Source of the DNA: Rikenellaceae bacterium
Lineage (GTDB): Bacteria > Bacteroidota > Bacteroidia > Bacteroidales > Rikenellaceae
Assembly (NCBI GenBank): GCA_017415005.1
Contig: JAFQJK010000009.1
Location: 1-48,312 of the forward strand
DNA length: 48,312 nt
Direction: 5' to 3'
The translations under genes and the position numbers were made by a program. Below are positions 1 through 9,593 of this stretch, one piece after another. The first letter of the stretch is position 1, and the number at the start of each line of letters is the position of its first letter. Below the pieces are notes generated by a model. The model ran no database searches. It was not told where the DNA came from and saw only the letters and a list, made by a program, of their open reading frames with translations.

Positions 1-737
1 AACTCGGCCAGGTGGCGCGGCGTGTTCGAGTTCTCAGCCCGGAACGTCGGCCCGAACGTATAGATCTGGCCGAGCGCCAGCGCACCGAGCTCGCCTTCGA
101 GCTGCCCCGAGACCGTGAGGTTGCACGGTTTGCCGAAGAAGTCCTCCGTGAAATCGACCTTGCCCTCGCTGTCCTTCGGAAGATCGTTCATATCGAGCGT
201 CGTCACGGTGAACATCGCACCCGCTCCCTCGGCATCCGAGCCGGTGATGATCGGCGTGTGCAGGTAATAGAAGCCGTGATCGTTAAAGTATTTGTGAATA
301 GCGTAGGCCATCGCGTGACGGATGCGCAGCACCGCGCCGAACGTATTGGTCCTCGGACGGAGATAGGCGATCTCGCGCAGAAATTCGAGCGAATGGCCCT
401 TCTTCTGCAACGGGTAGGCACTGGGATCGGCCCCGCCGTACACCTGTATCTCATGGGCGACGATCTCCACCGGCTGGCCCGAGCCCGGCGAGTCGACCAA
501 CCGGCCGCTCACGCGCAGGCACGCCCCCGTGGTGATCTGCTTGAACCACTCCTCGTCGAACTTCGCCCAGTCGCACACCACCTGGATATTATTGATCGTC
601 GAACCGTCGTTCAGGGCGATAAAGACAACGTTCTTGTTCCCGCGCTTGGTCCTCACCCATCCTTTGGCCACTACGTCGATATCCCGCTGCTCCGAGCGCA
701 GCAGGTCGCTGATTTTAGTTCTTCCTCCGCTTAACAT
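1..737 (-). CDS. asnS: asparaginyl-tRNA synthetase, N-terminal part (cut by window edge)
   Basis: Charges tRNA-Asn with asparagine in the cytoplasm. The reverse strand is open from ATG at 737 to the window edge, about 245 codons. Reading N to C it has an OB-fold anticodon-binding domain ([20 protein letters not shown], about residues 25-45), then the start of the class II catalytic domain with [22 protein letters not shown] and, near the edge, motif 2 ([20 protein letters not shown]). That motif 2 form is typical of AsnRS rather than AspRS. The C-terminal half, including motif 3, lies outside the window. The start at 737 gives [13 protein letters not shown], matching the usual RTKI N-terminus of the family. 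The GGAGG near the start lies inside the gene, so it is not a ribosome binding site for this start. Confidence 0.95.
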   Translation of the reverse strand, partial: MLSGGRTKISDLLRSEQRDIDVVAKGWVRTKRGNKNVVFIALNDGSTINNIQVVCDWAKFDEEWFKQITTGACLRVSGRLVDSPGSGQPVEIVAHEIQVYGGADPSAYPLQKKGHSLEFLREIAYLRPRTNTFGAVLRIRHAMAYAIHKYFNDHGFYYLHTPIITGSDAEGAGAMFTVTTLDMNDLPKDSEGKVDFTEDFFGKPCNLTVSGQLEGELGALALGQIYTFGPTFRAENSNTPRHLAE

Positions 738-830
738 ATGCTTTTCTTTATAAGACAGACTATCTGTAAGAAGTTACAAATATCAGCATTATTTGCGAAA
801 TATCATAGTGCAACCCCGCCAAGCAACCAT

Positions 831-878
831 AAAAAAGCCGGACTGCCAGCCATTCACACAATGACCCGGCAATCCGGC
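831..878 (-). terminator. Rho-independent terminator of the 936-1895 lipoprotein gene
   Basis: On the minus strand an 11-bp stem (GCCGGATTGCC with GGCAGTCCGGC, one G-U pair) at 868-878 and 837-847 is followed by six T. It lies about 60 bases after the stop of the lipoprotein gene. Confidence 0.8.
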
Positions 879-935
879 ACGCGCTTCTTTCCGGCCCGAG
901 CCTTCCGCCCCCTGCCGGTCATTCCACGGTATCCG

Positions 936-1895
936 TTAGTCTTCCGTCGTATCGGTCGAACTATCCCCGAGATCGACTTTGATCGTCCCGGTAACGCCCT
1001 CGTATGTCAGATCGATAAAGTACGAGCAGTCGGCCCCCCCGTCCAGACGGTAACCGGCATATACGGTCGGATACTTCCGGTCCGCATCGTCCAGCGTGAT
1101 CTTCTCTTCGCCCGTAACGTACAGCCGGTAGCCGCAGGTCGCATACCTGGTCTGGATCGGCGTGGTGACCTCGAACTTGAAATCGTCGGTATAGAATGCG
1201 GTGCGGCCCCAACTCTCGCCGTCGAGAATAAAATCCGAGTTCCTCACGGCAAAATATTCCTGGTTCCCGCTCACCTGCGTCACGACATACTCCCCGTTCC
1301 AGTCCGACCCGACATTCTCGCTCAGGCTGGTCCAATAAACGGTACAGTCTGTAAATGAGAATTTCCACTGGTTGTTCTGCACCCGGGTGATCTCATAGTT
1401 CGGATACTCGATCTTCAGCAGACTTTCCGACTTGAAATCGTCGCCCGCCGTCACGGTCCACTTCTCACCCGGCCCCAGGTCGTTGAGATACTTGCCCCCC
1501 GTCGTTATGATCAACGTCCCGTACCGGATGTTATCGACGCCTATGGTAGGCTTATAGTTGATCGGGTATTTCAGACTGTACACACCGGGCGAGGGCTCCT
1601 TGAACTCGGTACGCCCGAAGAGGCGCTTGGTGATATCCAGCCGCGTCGACCCGTCGTCGACCGGTATCTTAACTGCCGTATTGAGGTCCGTGATCCCCTG
1701 TTTCTCGGCCTCGATCAGCAACGTATTGAGGCGCATGGCCACATTCATCGGATCGAGCCCGATCGCATTCTGCGTCCCGACCTGGGTATACATCTCTTCG
1801 GCGATCAGGTATTTCCCGCCCGAAGTGTTGGCGTCCTGATTACAGGCGATCAGCGCGCCGCAGACGAGCGCCAACAGCATTCCTATTTTCTTCAT
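936..1895 (-). CDS. lipoprotein of unknown function
   Basis: Predicted 319-residue secreted lipoprotein. The N-terminus MKKIGMLLALVCGALIAC is a type II signal peptide with the lipid-modified Cys at about residue 18, followed by NQDANTSGG. I do not recognise the mature part. It is acidic, rich in aromatic residues and likely beta-rich, with no catalytic motif I can see, and it ends in an acidic tail (DLGDSSTDTTED). It is a single-gene transcript: a TAATTTTG promoter box lies about 27 bases before the ATG and a strong terminator follows the stop. A surface or periplasmic location is inferred from the signal only. Confidence 0.8.
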   Translation of the reverse strand: MKKIGMLLALVCGALIACNQDANTSGGKYLIAEEMYTQVGTQNAIGLDPMNVAMRLNTLLIEAEKQGITDLNTAVKIPVDDGSTRLDITKRLFGRTEFKEPSPGVYSLKYPINYKPTIGVDNIRYGTLIITTGGKYLNDLGPGEKWTVTAGDDFKSESLLKIEYPNYEITRVQNNQWKFSFTDCTVYWTSLSENVGSDWNGEYVVTQVSGNQEYFAVRNSDFILDGESWGRTAFYTDDFKFEVTTPIQTRYATCGYRLYVTGEEKITLDDADRKYPTVYAGYRLDGGADCSYFIDLTYEGVTGTIKVDLGDSSTDTTED

Positions 1896-1921
1896 GAATC
1901 AGCAATTAAGATTTGGTTGTG

Positions 1922-1929
1922 CAAAATTA
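1922..1929 (-). promoter_or_regulatory. Bacteroidetes -7 promoter box for the 936-1895 lipoprotein
   Basis: TAATTTTG on the minus strand matches the Bacteroidetes sigma-ABfr -7 consensus TAnnTTTG exactly. The -33 element about 19 bases upstream is weak (TTCC rather than TTTG). Confidence 0.55.
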
Positions 1930-2003
1930 ACATAAAATACCGGAACTCCTCCCTTCTCACGGTCAAGATGGGTTTCCGTTAGGTAACGCTGTATCCGCAC
2001 GAT

Positions 2004-2972
2004 TTATTGCGTCACCGGCTGTCGCCGCAGCGAGCGCTTGCCGGTCAGCCGGCACGCCAGCCGCTGCACCCACACCACAATGGCCGCCAGCACCATGCGC
2101 GGCACGAGCAGCCAGAAGAGCGGGAGCCCGACCGTGGCAAAGAGCAGCGTATCCTCGAGCAGACTGTGCGAGAGCGCCACATGCGCGTTGAGCCGCCGCA
2201 CTTCGGCCGGCGTGGCCCGCCCGTCGCGCACCTCGTCAATAATGGCCGCGCCACCATAGGTGAGCCCTACCACGTTGCAGATCACCCACAGGAAGGAAGT
2301 CGAGTCGGCCAGTCCGAACACCCGCATCAGCGGCCTGAGCGGAATCACCAGCAGGTCGATGATCCGGAACTCGCGCAACACGCTTTGCAACACGTTCAGG
2401 CCCACGATGAGCGCCAGCATTTTGGCCACCAGCGGGGCCATCGTCGCCGCCCACGCGACCAGCACGCCGCCCCACCCCGTAACCGCAGCGGCCGGCTCGG
2501 CAAACCAGAGCCTTCCGGTCAACCCGGCCGGAAGCACGAGGTTGAGCGACACCCCCGCCACGACCGCAGCCGCCACACGCAGCAGCGCCATCTGCCATCC
2601 CGTCGCGCCCGCGCGCCTCTGCACGGCCGTCTCGATGATCAGGTTATGGCAGATCAACCCCATCACGGCCAGGATGATCGCCGAGCGATAGTCGATCGCA
2701 AGGGTCGCCATCACGGCCACGGCAGCATACAGGTTGCTGCACGCACCGGTCAGGAAGACCAGCGCCCCGTCGCCCGGCAGCCCCATCAGCCCGAACAGCG
2801 GCGCCAACCCATGCGAGACCCACCCGATCACACCGAGGCGGTCCAGACAACTCATGGCCAGCGTGATCGGCACGGTCAGCCTCACGACCCACCAGGCCGT
2901 CCGCCAGGCTGGCCTCCACGCCGCCACCGCCGCCGACCAAAGCCGGCGGATCATTTCATTTTCCGTTTTCAT
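2004..2972 (-). CDS. nucleoside-recognition (Gate) domain membrane protein
   Basis: Polytopic inner-membrane protein of 322 residues. Start chosen at ATG 2972 (MKTENEMIRRLW), because the longer frame would run into ppx; ATG 2954 is an alternative. It shows repeated hydrophobic helices and two copies of a Gate-type unit: the first around VVRLTVPITLAMSCLDRLG and GACSNLYAAVAVMATL, the second around MAPLVAKMLALIVGLNVLQS and NVVGLTYGGAAIIDEV. The conserved HVALSHSLLEDTLLF segment near the C-terminus is typical of the SpmA/YjiG-like nucleoside-recognition family. Its real substrate is unknown in most bacteria. It starts one base after the ppx stop, so it is the third gene of a ppk-ppx operon, which suggests but does not prove a link to phosphate or nucleotide handling. 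Confidence 0.75.
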   Translation of the reverse strand: MKTENEMIRRLWSAAVAAWRPAWRTAWWVVRLTVPITLAMSCLDRLGVIGWVSHGLAPLFGLMGLPGDGALVFLTGACSNLYAAVAVMATLAIDYRSAIILAVMGLICHNLIIETAVQRRAGATGWQMALLRVAAAVVAGVSLNLVLPAGLTGRLWFAEPAAAVTGWGGVLVAWAATMAPLVAKMLALIVGLNVLQSVLREFRIIDLLVIPLRPLMRVFGLADSTSFLWVICNVVGLTYGGAAIIDEVRDGRATPAEVRRLNAHVALSHSLLEDTLLFATVGLPLFWLLVPRMVLAAIVVWVQRLACRLTGKRSLRRQPVTQ

Positions 2973-2973
2973 C

Positions 2974-3885
2974 TCAGCTGTCCCCCTGTTGCCGCTGGGC
3001 GGCATACTCCGCATAGAGCTGACGGACCACGCCGTCGACCAGCCCGCGCTTGGGCACGATATACTCATTGACCTTGGCGCTCTTGGCCGCCGCAAGGAAT
3101 ATCTTCATAGCCGGCACGATCACGTCGGCCCGGTACGTATCGAGCTTGAGCAGATGAATGCGCTCTTCGTACGAGAAGGTCTTCAGATAGTCGTACAGTA
3201 CCTTCATCTCGGTATAGGTGACCCTCTCCTGCTCCTTCTTATTGAGCAGCTTGGCCACCTTATTGATGTTGCCTCCCGACCCGACGATCGCCGCCGGATC
3301 GTACCTCCCGCCCAGCTTCTTGAGCCATTTGCGGAAATCGTCCCACTCGCCGTCCTTCACCTTCTCGTTCAGCATCCGGACCGTACCGAGGCCGAACGAC
3401 CGCGACTCGGCCCGCTCGCCGTCGCTGTAAACCGAAACCTCGGTACTGCCACCGCCCACATCGATCAGGATATAGCTCCGGCCCCCCTCGACCAGCTCGT
3501 TCGCCCCGCTCGAGAAGATCAGCGCGGCCTCCTCGGTTCCCGATATGATCTCGATGCCGATCCCCGACCGCTGTCTGATCTCCGCGGCTATCTCGGCCCC
3601 GTTGGTCGCTTCGCGCATGGCACTGGTCGCACACGCCCGCATCCGTTCGACCCCGAAACTCCTCATCACGTGCGAGAAACCCTGCATCGCCTCGCATAGC
3701 CGCCCGCACTTTTCGGGAGTGATCGCCCCGTCGGTGAACACGTCCTCGCCAAGACGGATCGGCACGCGGACGAACGCCGCCTTCTTAAAAAGCGTTTCGC
3801 GCGGATAGTGCTCCACGCTGGCGATCAGCAGCCGGACGGCGTTCGAGCCGATGTCGATCGCCCCGATCATGACAGATTGGACCAT
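2974..3885 (-). CDS. Ppx/GppA exopolyphosphatase family protein
   Basis: Predicted to remove terminal phosphate from polyphosphate, or the 5' phosphate of pppGpp. The 303 residues cover the core ASKHA-fold phosphatase: phosphate 1 loop AIDIGSNAVRLLI (about residues 9-21), ISGTEEAALIF with the catalytic Glu pair (about 133-144), and phosphate 2 loop LIDVGGGSTEVSVY (about 160-173). It lacks the C-terminal HD-like domain of E. coli Ppx, as is usual for short members. The start is MVQSVMIGAIDIG; the internal Met (3870) is also possible. It lies 27 bases after ppk on the same strand, the usual synthesis/degradation pair for polyphosphate. Confidence 0.9.
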   Translation of the reverse strand: MVQSVMIGAIDIGSNAVRLLIASVEHYPRETLFKKAAFVRVPIRLGEDVFTDGAITPEKCGRLCEAMQGFSHVMRSFGVERMRACATSAMREATNGAEIAAEIRQRSGIGIEIISGTEEAALIFSSGANELVEGGRSYILIDVGGGSTEVSVYSDGERAESRSFGLGTVRMLNEKVKDGEWDDFRKWLKKLGGRYDPAAIVGSGGNINKVAKLLNKKEQERVTYTEMKVLYDYLKTFSYEERIHLLKLDTYRADVIVPAMKIFLAAAKSAKVNEYIVPKRGLVDGVVRQLYAEYAAQRQQGDS

Positions 3886-3912
3886 GTCTGGTTAGGGTAA
3901 GTTGGAAATCCG

Positions 3913-5979
3913 TTATTTCTTCTCCAGATACTCGTATATGGCCTCCTGGGCGCGCACCTGCGGCGTTCCGGCCGGAGCCCCGACATACCTGTTCTCTGCA
4001 AAGTTACTCAAATCCCGCGCTTTTTCGGTGTCGGCCCACTGGATATCGAAAAAGTCGCGCAGCGTGCGCCGTAGCTCCTTGTCGAGGATCGGCACCCCTA
4101 CCTCAACGCGGCGGTTCAGGTTGCGCGCCATCCAGTCGGCGCTCGCAATGTAGGCCTGCTCGTCCCCTCCATTGCCGAAGATGATGATCCGCGAATGCTC
4201 GAGGAACTTATCGACGATGCTGATCGCCCGGATATGCTCGCTCAGCCCCTCGACGCCCGGCATCAGGCAGCAGGCCCCGCGCACGATGAGGCGCACCTCG
4301 ACACCCGCCATACTGGCCCGATAGAGCTCGTAGATCATATCTTCGTCGGTGAGACTGTTGAACTTGGCGTAAATGTAAGCCGGCCGGCCGGCCTCCGCGT
4401 TATGTATCTCACGGGCGATCTTCGCGACGAAAAAGTCTCGCATGAAATAGGGTGACACGATCAGCTCCCTGCACTCGAAATGCCGGTGCGTATGCTGCAG
4501 GAAGTCGAACACTTTGGCCGCGTCGGCGGCGATCGCATCGTTGGCCGTAAAAAGACTGAAGTCCGAGTAGAGCGTTGCCGTGTCCTCGTTGAAGTTACCG
4601 GTCCCGATGTGGGTATACCCCTTGAGGCGCGATCCCTCGCGGCGCTGCACGAGGATCAGCTTGCTGTGCACCTTGAGCCCTTCGATACCGTGGATCACCT
4701 TGACCCCGGCCTCTTGCAGCGTGTCGGTGAACTCGATGTTGCGTTCCTCGTCGAAGCGGGCCATCAGCTCGACCAGCGCCACGACCCGCTTGCCGTTGCG
4801 CGCAGCATTGGTAAGCGCGCTGATGACCTTCGACCGCTCGGCCACGCGGTAGATCGTGATGAAGATCGACTCGACATAGGGGTCGATCGCCGCCTCGCGC
4901 AGGAAGTCGAGCAGGTGCGTGAACGACTGGTACGGATAGGCGACCAGCAGGTCTTTCTTCTTGATGACGCTCAGGATGCTCGAAAACTTCTTCACCCCCG
5001 GATGCAGCAGCGGTACCTGGCGCGGATACTCGAGCGCCGGAGCCACGCGCGGGAACTTCATCAGGTCGCGCAGGAAGTGATAGCGTCCCCCGGCATTGAC
5101 GTTGTCCCCGTCGGTGAGCCCGAACTTCGAGGTGATCAGGTCCAGCAGGTCGCGCGGCATCTCCCGGTCATACACGAGCCGGATGGGCCTGCCGTGCATC
5201 CGCTTGTCGATCCCCTGCTCCATCTTCTGGATCAGGCTCTTCGAGATATCGTCGTCGAGCGTCAGCTCGGCATCGCGCGTGAGCTTGAAGGCATGGGCCG
5301 TGATCTCGTCGTAGTCGAACATGAAGAAGATTTCGTCGAGACAGAACCGCAGGATATCGTCGAGAAAGATGATCTGTATCTTCCCCTCGGGCGAGGGCAG
5401 CGTCACGAACCGCGGGCAGGCGCTGCTGACCGGGATCTCGATGATCGCGTACCGGACGTTGGCCCGGCCCTTGCTCCGCCACATCTTGATGGCGAGGTAA
5501 CTGCGGTCGTCACGCAGGAACGGCAGCCGGTTGCGCTTGCGCAGCATGAGCGGCACGGTCCGTATGCTGACCGTCGAGGCGAAATAGTCCCAGACGAACT
5601 GCTGCTGCTCGTCGGTGAGCTCCCGCTCATTGACCACCTCGATCCCCTCGCGCTCCATCTCCTTCAGCAAGTGGTGGTACGTCGCCTCGTACTTCTCGTG
5701 GAGCAGGCTGATCTTCTCACGCACCGTATCGAGCAACTCGGCCGGGGCATAGTCGCCCGAGAGCCTCTTGGGCCGGCGCCCGGTGAGGGCCACGAGCCGC
5801 TCGAGGTTGGCCACGCGCACTTTGTAGAATTCGTCGAGGTTGTTCGAGTAGATACCCAGGAAACGTAGCCGCTGGATCAGCGGCACACTCTCGTCCTGCG
5901 CCTCCTGCAACACGCGCTCGTTAAAGAGCAACCAGCTCAACTCCCTGTTGAACAGCACCGATCGGTTCAATTCAGCCAT
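3913..5979 (-). CDS. ppk1: polyphosphate kinase 1
   Basis: Reversibly makes long-chain polyphosphate from ATP, with a phosphohistidine intermediate. The 688 residues from ATG 5979 (MAELNRSVLFNRELSWLLF) match the usual PPK1 length. N domain: FNRELSWLLFNERVLQEA and GIYSNNLDEFYKVRVANL. Head domain around residues 110-310. C1/C2 domains have phospholipase D-like motifs: GLKVHSKLILVQRRE with the autophosphorylated His, followed by YTHIGTGNFNEDTATLYSD, and later DKFLEHSRIIIFGNGG with the second His. The longer upstream frame (to 6042) does not look like family sequence. First gene of the ppk-ppx-Gate operon. Confidence 0.96.
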   Translation of the reverse strand: MAELNRSVLFNRELSWLLFNERVLQEAQDESVPLIQRLRFLGIYSNNLDEFYKVRVANLERLVALTGRRPKRLSGDYAPAELLDTVREKISLLHEKYEATYHHLLKEMEREGIEVVNERELTDEQQQFVWDYFASTVSIRTVPLMLRKRNRLPFLRDDRSYLAIKMWRSKGRANVRYAIIEIPVSSACPRFVTLPSPEGKIQIIFLDDILRFCLDEIFFMFDYDEITAHAFKLTRDAELTLDDDISKSLIQKMEQGIDKRMHGRPIRLVYDREMPRDLLDLITSKFGLTDGDNVNAGGRYHFLRDLMKFPRVAPALEYPRQVPLLHPGVKKFSSILSVIKKKDLLVAYPYQSFTHLLDFLREAAIDPYVESIFITIYRVAERSKVISALTNAARNGKRVVALVELMARFDEERNIEFTDTLQEAGVKVIHGIEGLKVHSKLILVQRREGSRLKGYTHIGTGNFNEDTATLYSDFSLFTANDAIAADAAKVFDFLQHTHRHFECRELIVSPYFMRDFFVAKIAREIHNAEAGRPAYIYAKFNSLTDEDMIYELYRASMAGVEVRLIVRGACCLMPGVEGLSEHIRAISIVDKFLEHSRIIIFGNGGDEQAYIASADWMARNLNRRVEVGVPILDKELRRTLRDFFDIQWADTEKARDLSNFAENRYVGAPAGTPQVRAQEAIYEYLEKK

Positions 5980-6130
5980 ACCTGATCTTCTTATTTTCTG
6001 CGAACTAAAATACGGTTTTTTCCCGCATCTTCTGCACCGCACCCCGTTAATTTACGTGATCGGTCCCTGCAAAGAGCATACCCGGGACGGCCGACCGGGC
6101 GGTCCATGCGCCGGGTTTGCAAAAAAAAGC

Positions 6131-6138
6131 TAACTTTG
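6131..6138 (+). promoter_or_regulatory. -7 promoter box before the DUF4954 gene
   Basis: TAACTTTG matches the TAnnTTTG box and lies 25 bases before ATG 6164. A TTTG at 6116-6119 is too close to be the -33 element, so only the -7 box is supported. Confidence 0.5.
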
Positions 6139-6163
6139 GGAAGACAAAAACAGCTATCGGACT

Positions 6164-8056
6164 ATGAACACAACGACATACAGGCAACTGACCGCCGGCG
6201 AGATCGCCCGGCTGGAAACGCAGGGCTGCACGGCGGCCGACTGGGCGGCGGTCGGGGTCGGCAACGGCTTCGATCCCGCATACATCCGCGACAGCCGCTT
6301 CAGCGGAACCGTCCGGATCGGGGCGACCGGCGCGCCACTCCCGTCGGAGGGCTGCGGCATCCCGCGCCGCAGCGGCATCTACCGCGCCGCGCTGCATGAC
6401 GTCACAGTCGGCGACCGGGTCTACATCCGCAATATCGGCTCGCACATCGCCAACTACACCATCCTCGACGACACGTTCATCGAGAACACGGGAACCATTG
6501 AGTGCACAGCCCCCACGACCTTCGGGGTCGGGCTTCCGGTCATGGCAGTCAACGAGGGTGGCGGCCGCGAAGTACCGCTCAGCCCCGCGCTCAGCGCCCA
6601 GACCGCATACATCACGGCCATGTACCGCCACCGACCGGCTACCGTCGGGCGGGTCGCCGCCCTGCTCAGCGCCGATGACGCCCCCTGCCCCGTCGGTACC
6701 ATCGGGCGCGGTACCCGGATCGTCGGCTGCGGTACGATCGCCAACGTCCGTATCACGGGCGAAGGCGCCCGGATCGAAGGCGCCGGCGAACTATGCGAAG
6801 GCACGGTCACGAGCACCGCGGACGATCCGGCCACGATACGCCACGCCACAAGCGCCCGCGAATTCATCATGGCCCCGGGCTCGCGCCTCGGTGCCGGGGT
6901 GATCGTCCGCCGCTGCTTCATCGGCGAGGCCGTTCATCTCGACAGCGCATTCAGCGCCGAGCACTCGCTCTTTTTCGCCAACAGCGAGCTGGCCAACGGC
7001 GAAGCCTGCTCCGTCTTCGCAGGACCTTACACCGTCTCGCACCACCGTGCGTCGCTGTTGATCGCAGGCCTGTTCTCGTTCTTCAACGCCGGCAGCGGGG
7101 CCAACCAGAGCAACCACCTCTACAAGACCGGCGCCGTCCACCAGGGGGTTCACGAACGAGGCTGCAAGCTGGCCAGCAATGCATACATCATGCTCCCGGC
7201 ACGCACCGGCTCGTTCACGGTCGTAATCGGGCGCCATACGAGCCACCACGACACGTCGCGCTTCCCGTTCTCATACCTCGTCGAAAAGGAGGAAAAATCG
7301 TATCTGATGCCGGGCATCAACCTCAAGAGCTACGGCACGCTACGCGACATGGACAAGTGGCCGCGCCGCGACCGCCGTGTCGCGACCTCGCGCGACCTGA
7401 TCGTCTTCGACCAGATGAACCCCTACGTGATGAACGAGGTCGTGCAGGCCATCGAAGCCTCCGAGGCGCTCGCCGCCCGGGAAGGCATCGACACGCACAC
7501 TGTCGGGCGGGTCAAGGTCAAGGACGCGCTGTTGCGCAAAGGCCTCCGCCTCTACCGGCTGGCGCTCGGCGCCACGATCGGCCGCCTGCTGGATAACGCG
7601 GCAACGACATCCGCTTCCACCAGCCTGTCCGTTCCCGAGCCGACCCAATCGTCCCTCTCCGACACTGCCGCCCTGCCGGGCGCAGGTGCATGGGTCGACA
7701 TGGCCGGCCTCGTCGCCCCGCGCGAACTGGTCGAGGGGCTCCTCGACCGCATAGACAACGGTGCGATCGACTCGCTCGAGGCCCTCGAGGCCGCCCTCGG
7801 CACGCTGCACGCAGGCTACACCGCCTACGCCCGCAACTGGGCCGTCGCGATGCTCGAACGCCTGCTCGGACACGCTCCGACGCCCTCCGACATCGAGGCT
7901 GCCATCATCCGGGGTCGCACCGACCACGAGACGCTCGACACGTTGATCCGTGAGGACGGAGCCGCCGACAGCAGCGCCGTCATGGCCACCGGTTACGGCA
8001 TCGACGCCTCCACGCCCGGGGAGCGAGCCGCCGACTTCAGGCAGGTCCGGGGGTAA
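6164..8056 (+). CDS. DUF4954 family protein (left-handed beta-helix-like)
   Basis: A 630-residue protein without signal peptide or membrane segment, so probably cytoplasmic. I recognise the overall pattern of the Bacteroidetes DUF4954 family: an N-terminal part (about 10-130) with DSRFSGTVRIGATG and HDVTVGDRVYIRNIGSHIANYTI, a middle part (about 180-330) with runs like GRGTRIVGCGTIANVRITGEGARIEGAG that resemble hexapeptide/left-handed beta-helix coils of nucleotidyl- or acyltransferases, and SNHLYKTGAVHQGVHERGCK. The C-terminal third is helical and more variable. Function is unknown; acyl- or sugar-transferase-like folding is inference from the repeats. Transcribed alone, divergent from ppk. 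Confidence 0.8.
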   Translation: MNTTTYRQLTAGEIARLETQGCTAADWAAVGVGNGFDPAYIRDSRFSGTVRIGATGAPLPSEGCGIPRRSGIYRAALHDVTVGDRVYIRNIGSHIANYTILDDTFIENTGTIECTAPTTFGVGLPVMAVNEGGGREVPLSPALSAQTAYITAMYRHRPATVGRVAALLSADDAPCPVGTIGRGTRIVGCGTIANVRITGEGARIEGAGELCEGTVTSTADDPATIRHATSAREFIMAPGSRLGAGVIVRRCFIGEAVHLDSAFSAEHSLFFANSELANGEACSVFAGPYTVSHHRASLLIAGLFSFFNAGSGANQSNHLYKTGAVHQGVHERGCKLASNAYIMLPARTGSFTVVIGRHTSHHDTSRFPFSYLVEKEEKSYLMPGINLKSYGTLRDMDKWPRRDRRVATSRDLIVFDQMNPYVMNEVVQAIEASEALAAREGIDTHTVGRVKVKDALLRKGLRLYRLALGATIGRLLDNAATTSASTSLSVPEPTQSSLSDTAALPGAGAWVDMAGLVAPRELVEGLLDRIDNGAIDSLEALEAALGTLHAGYTAYARNWAVAMLERLLGHAPTPSDIEAAIIRGRTDHETLDTLIREDGAADSSAVMATGYGIDASTPGERAADFRQVRG

Positions 8057-8211
8057 CACCGCTAAAAACAGGGAATATCAGGCACATCGGACATGCACAC
8101 AAGCTTTTTCACAACACAATAAGACATAACACGCGCCATTAACACCTCACAATTTGCATTTCTCCATTATTTCGGATTCTCTCGCAGTATAACAAATCTT
8201 ATTAACGGATC

Positions 8212-8527
8212 CGTCTGAGAAAGGAATTGAGAATCACTATCGGAAGCATCGGGATGTTGCTGCTGGCCTCTGCCATTTTTGTACGCTCCAACACTCAGGG
8301 AAAAAGAGCAAACTGGCCTACTGACGATTAACGTCGAGGCGTTGGCCCAGACAGAAGGACAAGTTTCAGCAACCTGTGGGGGCCGTATCCCATACCGCTG
8401 CCACACCTCTTGCGCCAGTTGCAAGAAGGAGTGGGAAACCCATATGTCACCGGGACCCGCCGCCAATACCGAAGGCCGATGTACCTGCGGCAGCATCACA
8501 TTCAACGGATCAATCGCCGACTTATGA
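8212..8527 (+). pseudogene. decayed NVEALA-family small secreted protein
   Basis: The frame ending at 8527 reads LLTINVEALAQTEGQV then a Cys-rich tail (CGGRIPYRCHTSCASCKKEW, RCTCGS), the layout of Bacteroidetes NVEALA proteins. Its expected hydrophobic leader is in another frame: from about 8212 a second frame reads ITIGSIGMLLLASAIFVRSN and meets a stop near 8335. The leader has no ATG (CTG or TTG only) and one frameshift at about 8315-8330 separates leader from core. The stop codon overlaps the ATG of the next gene by four bases (ATGA), the remains of a coupled pair. Natural function of NVEALA proteins is poorly known. The call is firm for the family motif, moderate for decay. Confidence 0.65.
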
Positions 8528-9559
8528 CTAAATGCCTTGTTCGCCGTATTATCGTGTCGGCTTTGACCGCTATCGGGTTGTTCGGCTGCGGAACCCTGGA
8601 AATACAATACGCCCTTCCTGAGTTCCGCTCAGAGCGAAATATTACGTTCGAAAAACTAACGGACCAGGAGATCGTCCTGCCCTCCATGATTTACGACCTC
8701 GAATATATATAAGGATTACCCGGTCGTCCTCTATCCTATGGACGGGAAGTGGCTACATGTTCACGACGCGCACACCGGGCAGGAAATCACCGGCACAGCT
8801 ACCGAAGGCCGTGGACCGGGCGAGGTCATCATGGCTCTGGATTTCACGCTGGACAGGCAAACCGGTATGGTAACGCTCCTTGACACCCAGCAAAATCTGT
8901 TGGCTGCCGTGCAGGTCAACTCACTCGTACAGAAAGGCACCGGTCCAGTCACGCGGCAGGACTCGACCTTGCTGATGCTGAACGGCTACTACGCCTTACC
9001 CGACGGATGCCTGACCTTCGATCAGTTCGCTTATGCCGGACCGCGTCCGAAAAGCAGGTATACCCGGACATGACATGACGGACGCGTAAGCCATTACACC
9101 CAGTATCCCATTGCCGACTCAGTCGCAGCATTTTATGTTTATGGCGATTACAGGACTTGTTTGTCTCCCGACCGAACAAAAATGGCTGCCGGCACCCTGT
9201 CGGGCGCCATATCAGAAACATTCGACATCCGGGACGAGCTGTCATGTCGTGGCACCGCCTACCTGATCGAACCCGAGCTGGATGCCCGCCGTCAACGGAT
9301 AGATATCGAAAAATGCGGGATCGGATTTGCCGATCTCAGTGCTTCGGACTCACTGATCTATGCGGCATACGGCGACAACAGGGACTTCAATTTCAACAAT
9401 ATCGCCGTATTTGACTGGCAAACACGTCCGATCGCCATCTGGCATGCCGACAACCAGATCAACAAACTGTGCTACGATCCGGATCACCGGGCACTATACG
9501 CACTTCCGCTGGACGAAAATAGCAATCACTTTTTCGGCAAGCTGAAACTTCCGGAATAA
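8524..9559 (+). pseudogene. decayed BF3164-type (six-bladed beta-propeller) lipoprotein
   Basis: Starts at ATG 8524 with a lipoprotein signal (ALTAIGLFGC), then PEFRSERNITFEKLTDQEIV and PSMIYDLEYI, ending in a stop at 8712. Skipping one base in the ATATATA tract at about 8703-8710 restores KDYPVVLYPMDGKWLHVHD and GTATEGRGPGEVIMALDFTL. A stop at 9071-9073 and garbled sequence just before it interrupt again; after it the same frame runs on with DGRVSHYTQYPIADSVAAFY and ends in YDPDHRALYALPLDENSN at 9559. That order matches BF3164/TolB-like propeller lipoproteins, which commonly sit next to NVEALA genes in Bacteroidetes. At least one frameshift and one in-frame stop make a full-length product unlikely. 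Confidence 0.75.
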
Positions 9560-9593
9560 ACGGCAGCACCCTTTCTCTATATATGGCAGACGG

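Noticed and set aside
12-734. Plus-strand frame of 240 codons at the left edge
   Set aside because: It lies opposite asnS, whose reverse-strand reading has clear synthetase motifs.
2007-3071. Plus-strand frame of 354 codons rich in His, Arg, Pro and Gln
   Set aside because: Shadow of the Gate-domain gene; its composition is typical of an antisense frame in GC-rich DNA.
4480-5868. Plus-strand frame of 462 codons
   Set aside because: Antisense to ppk1, which has all catalytic motifs.
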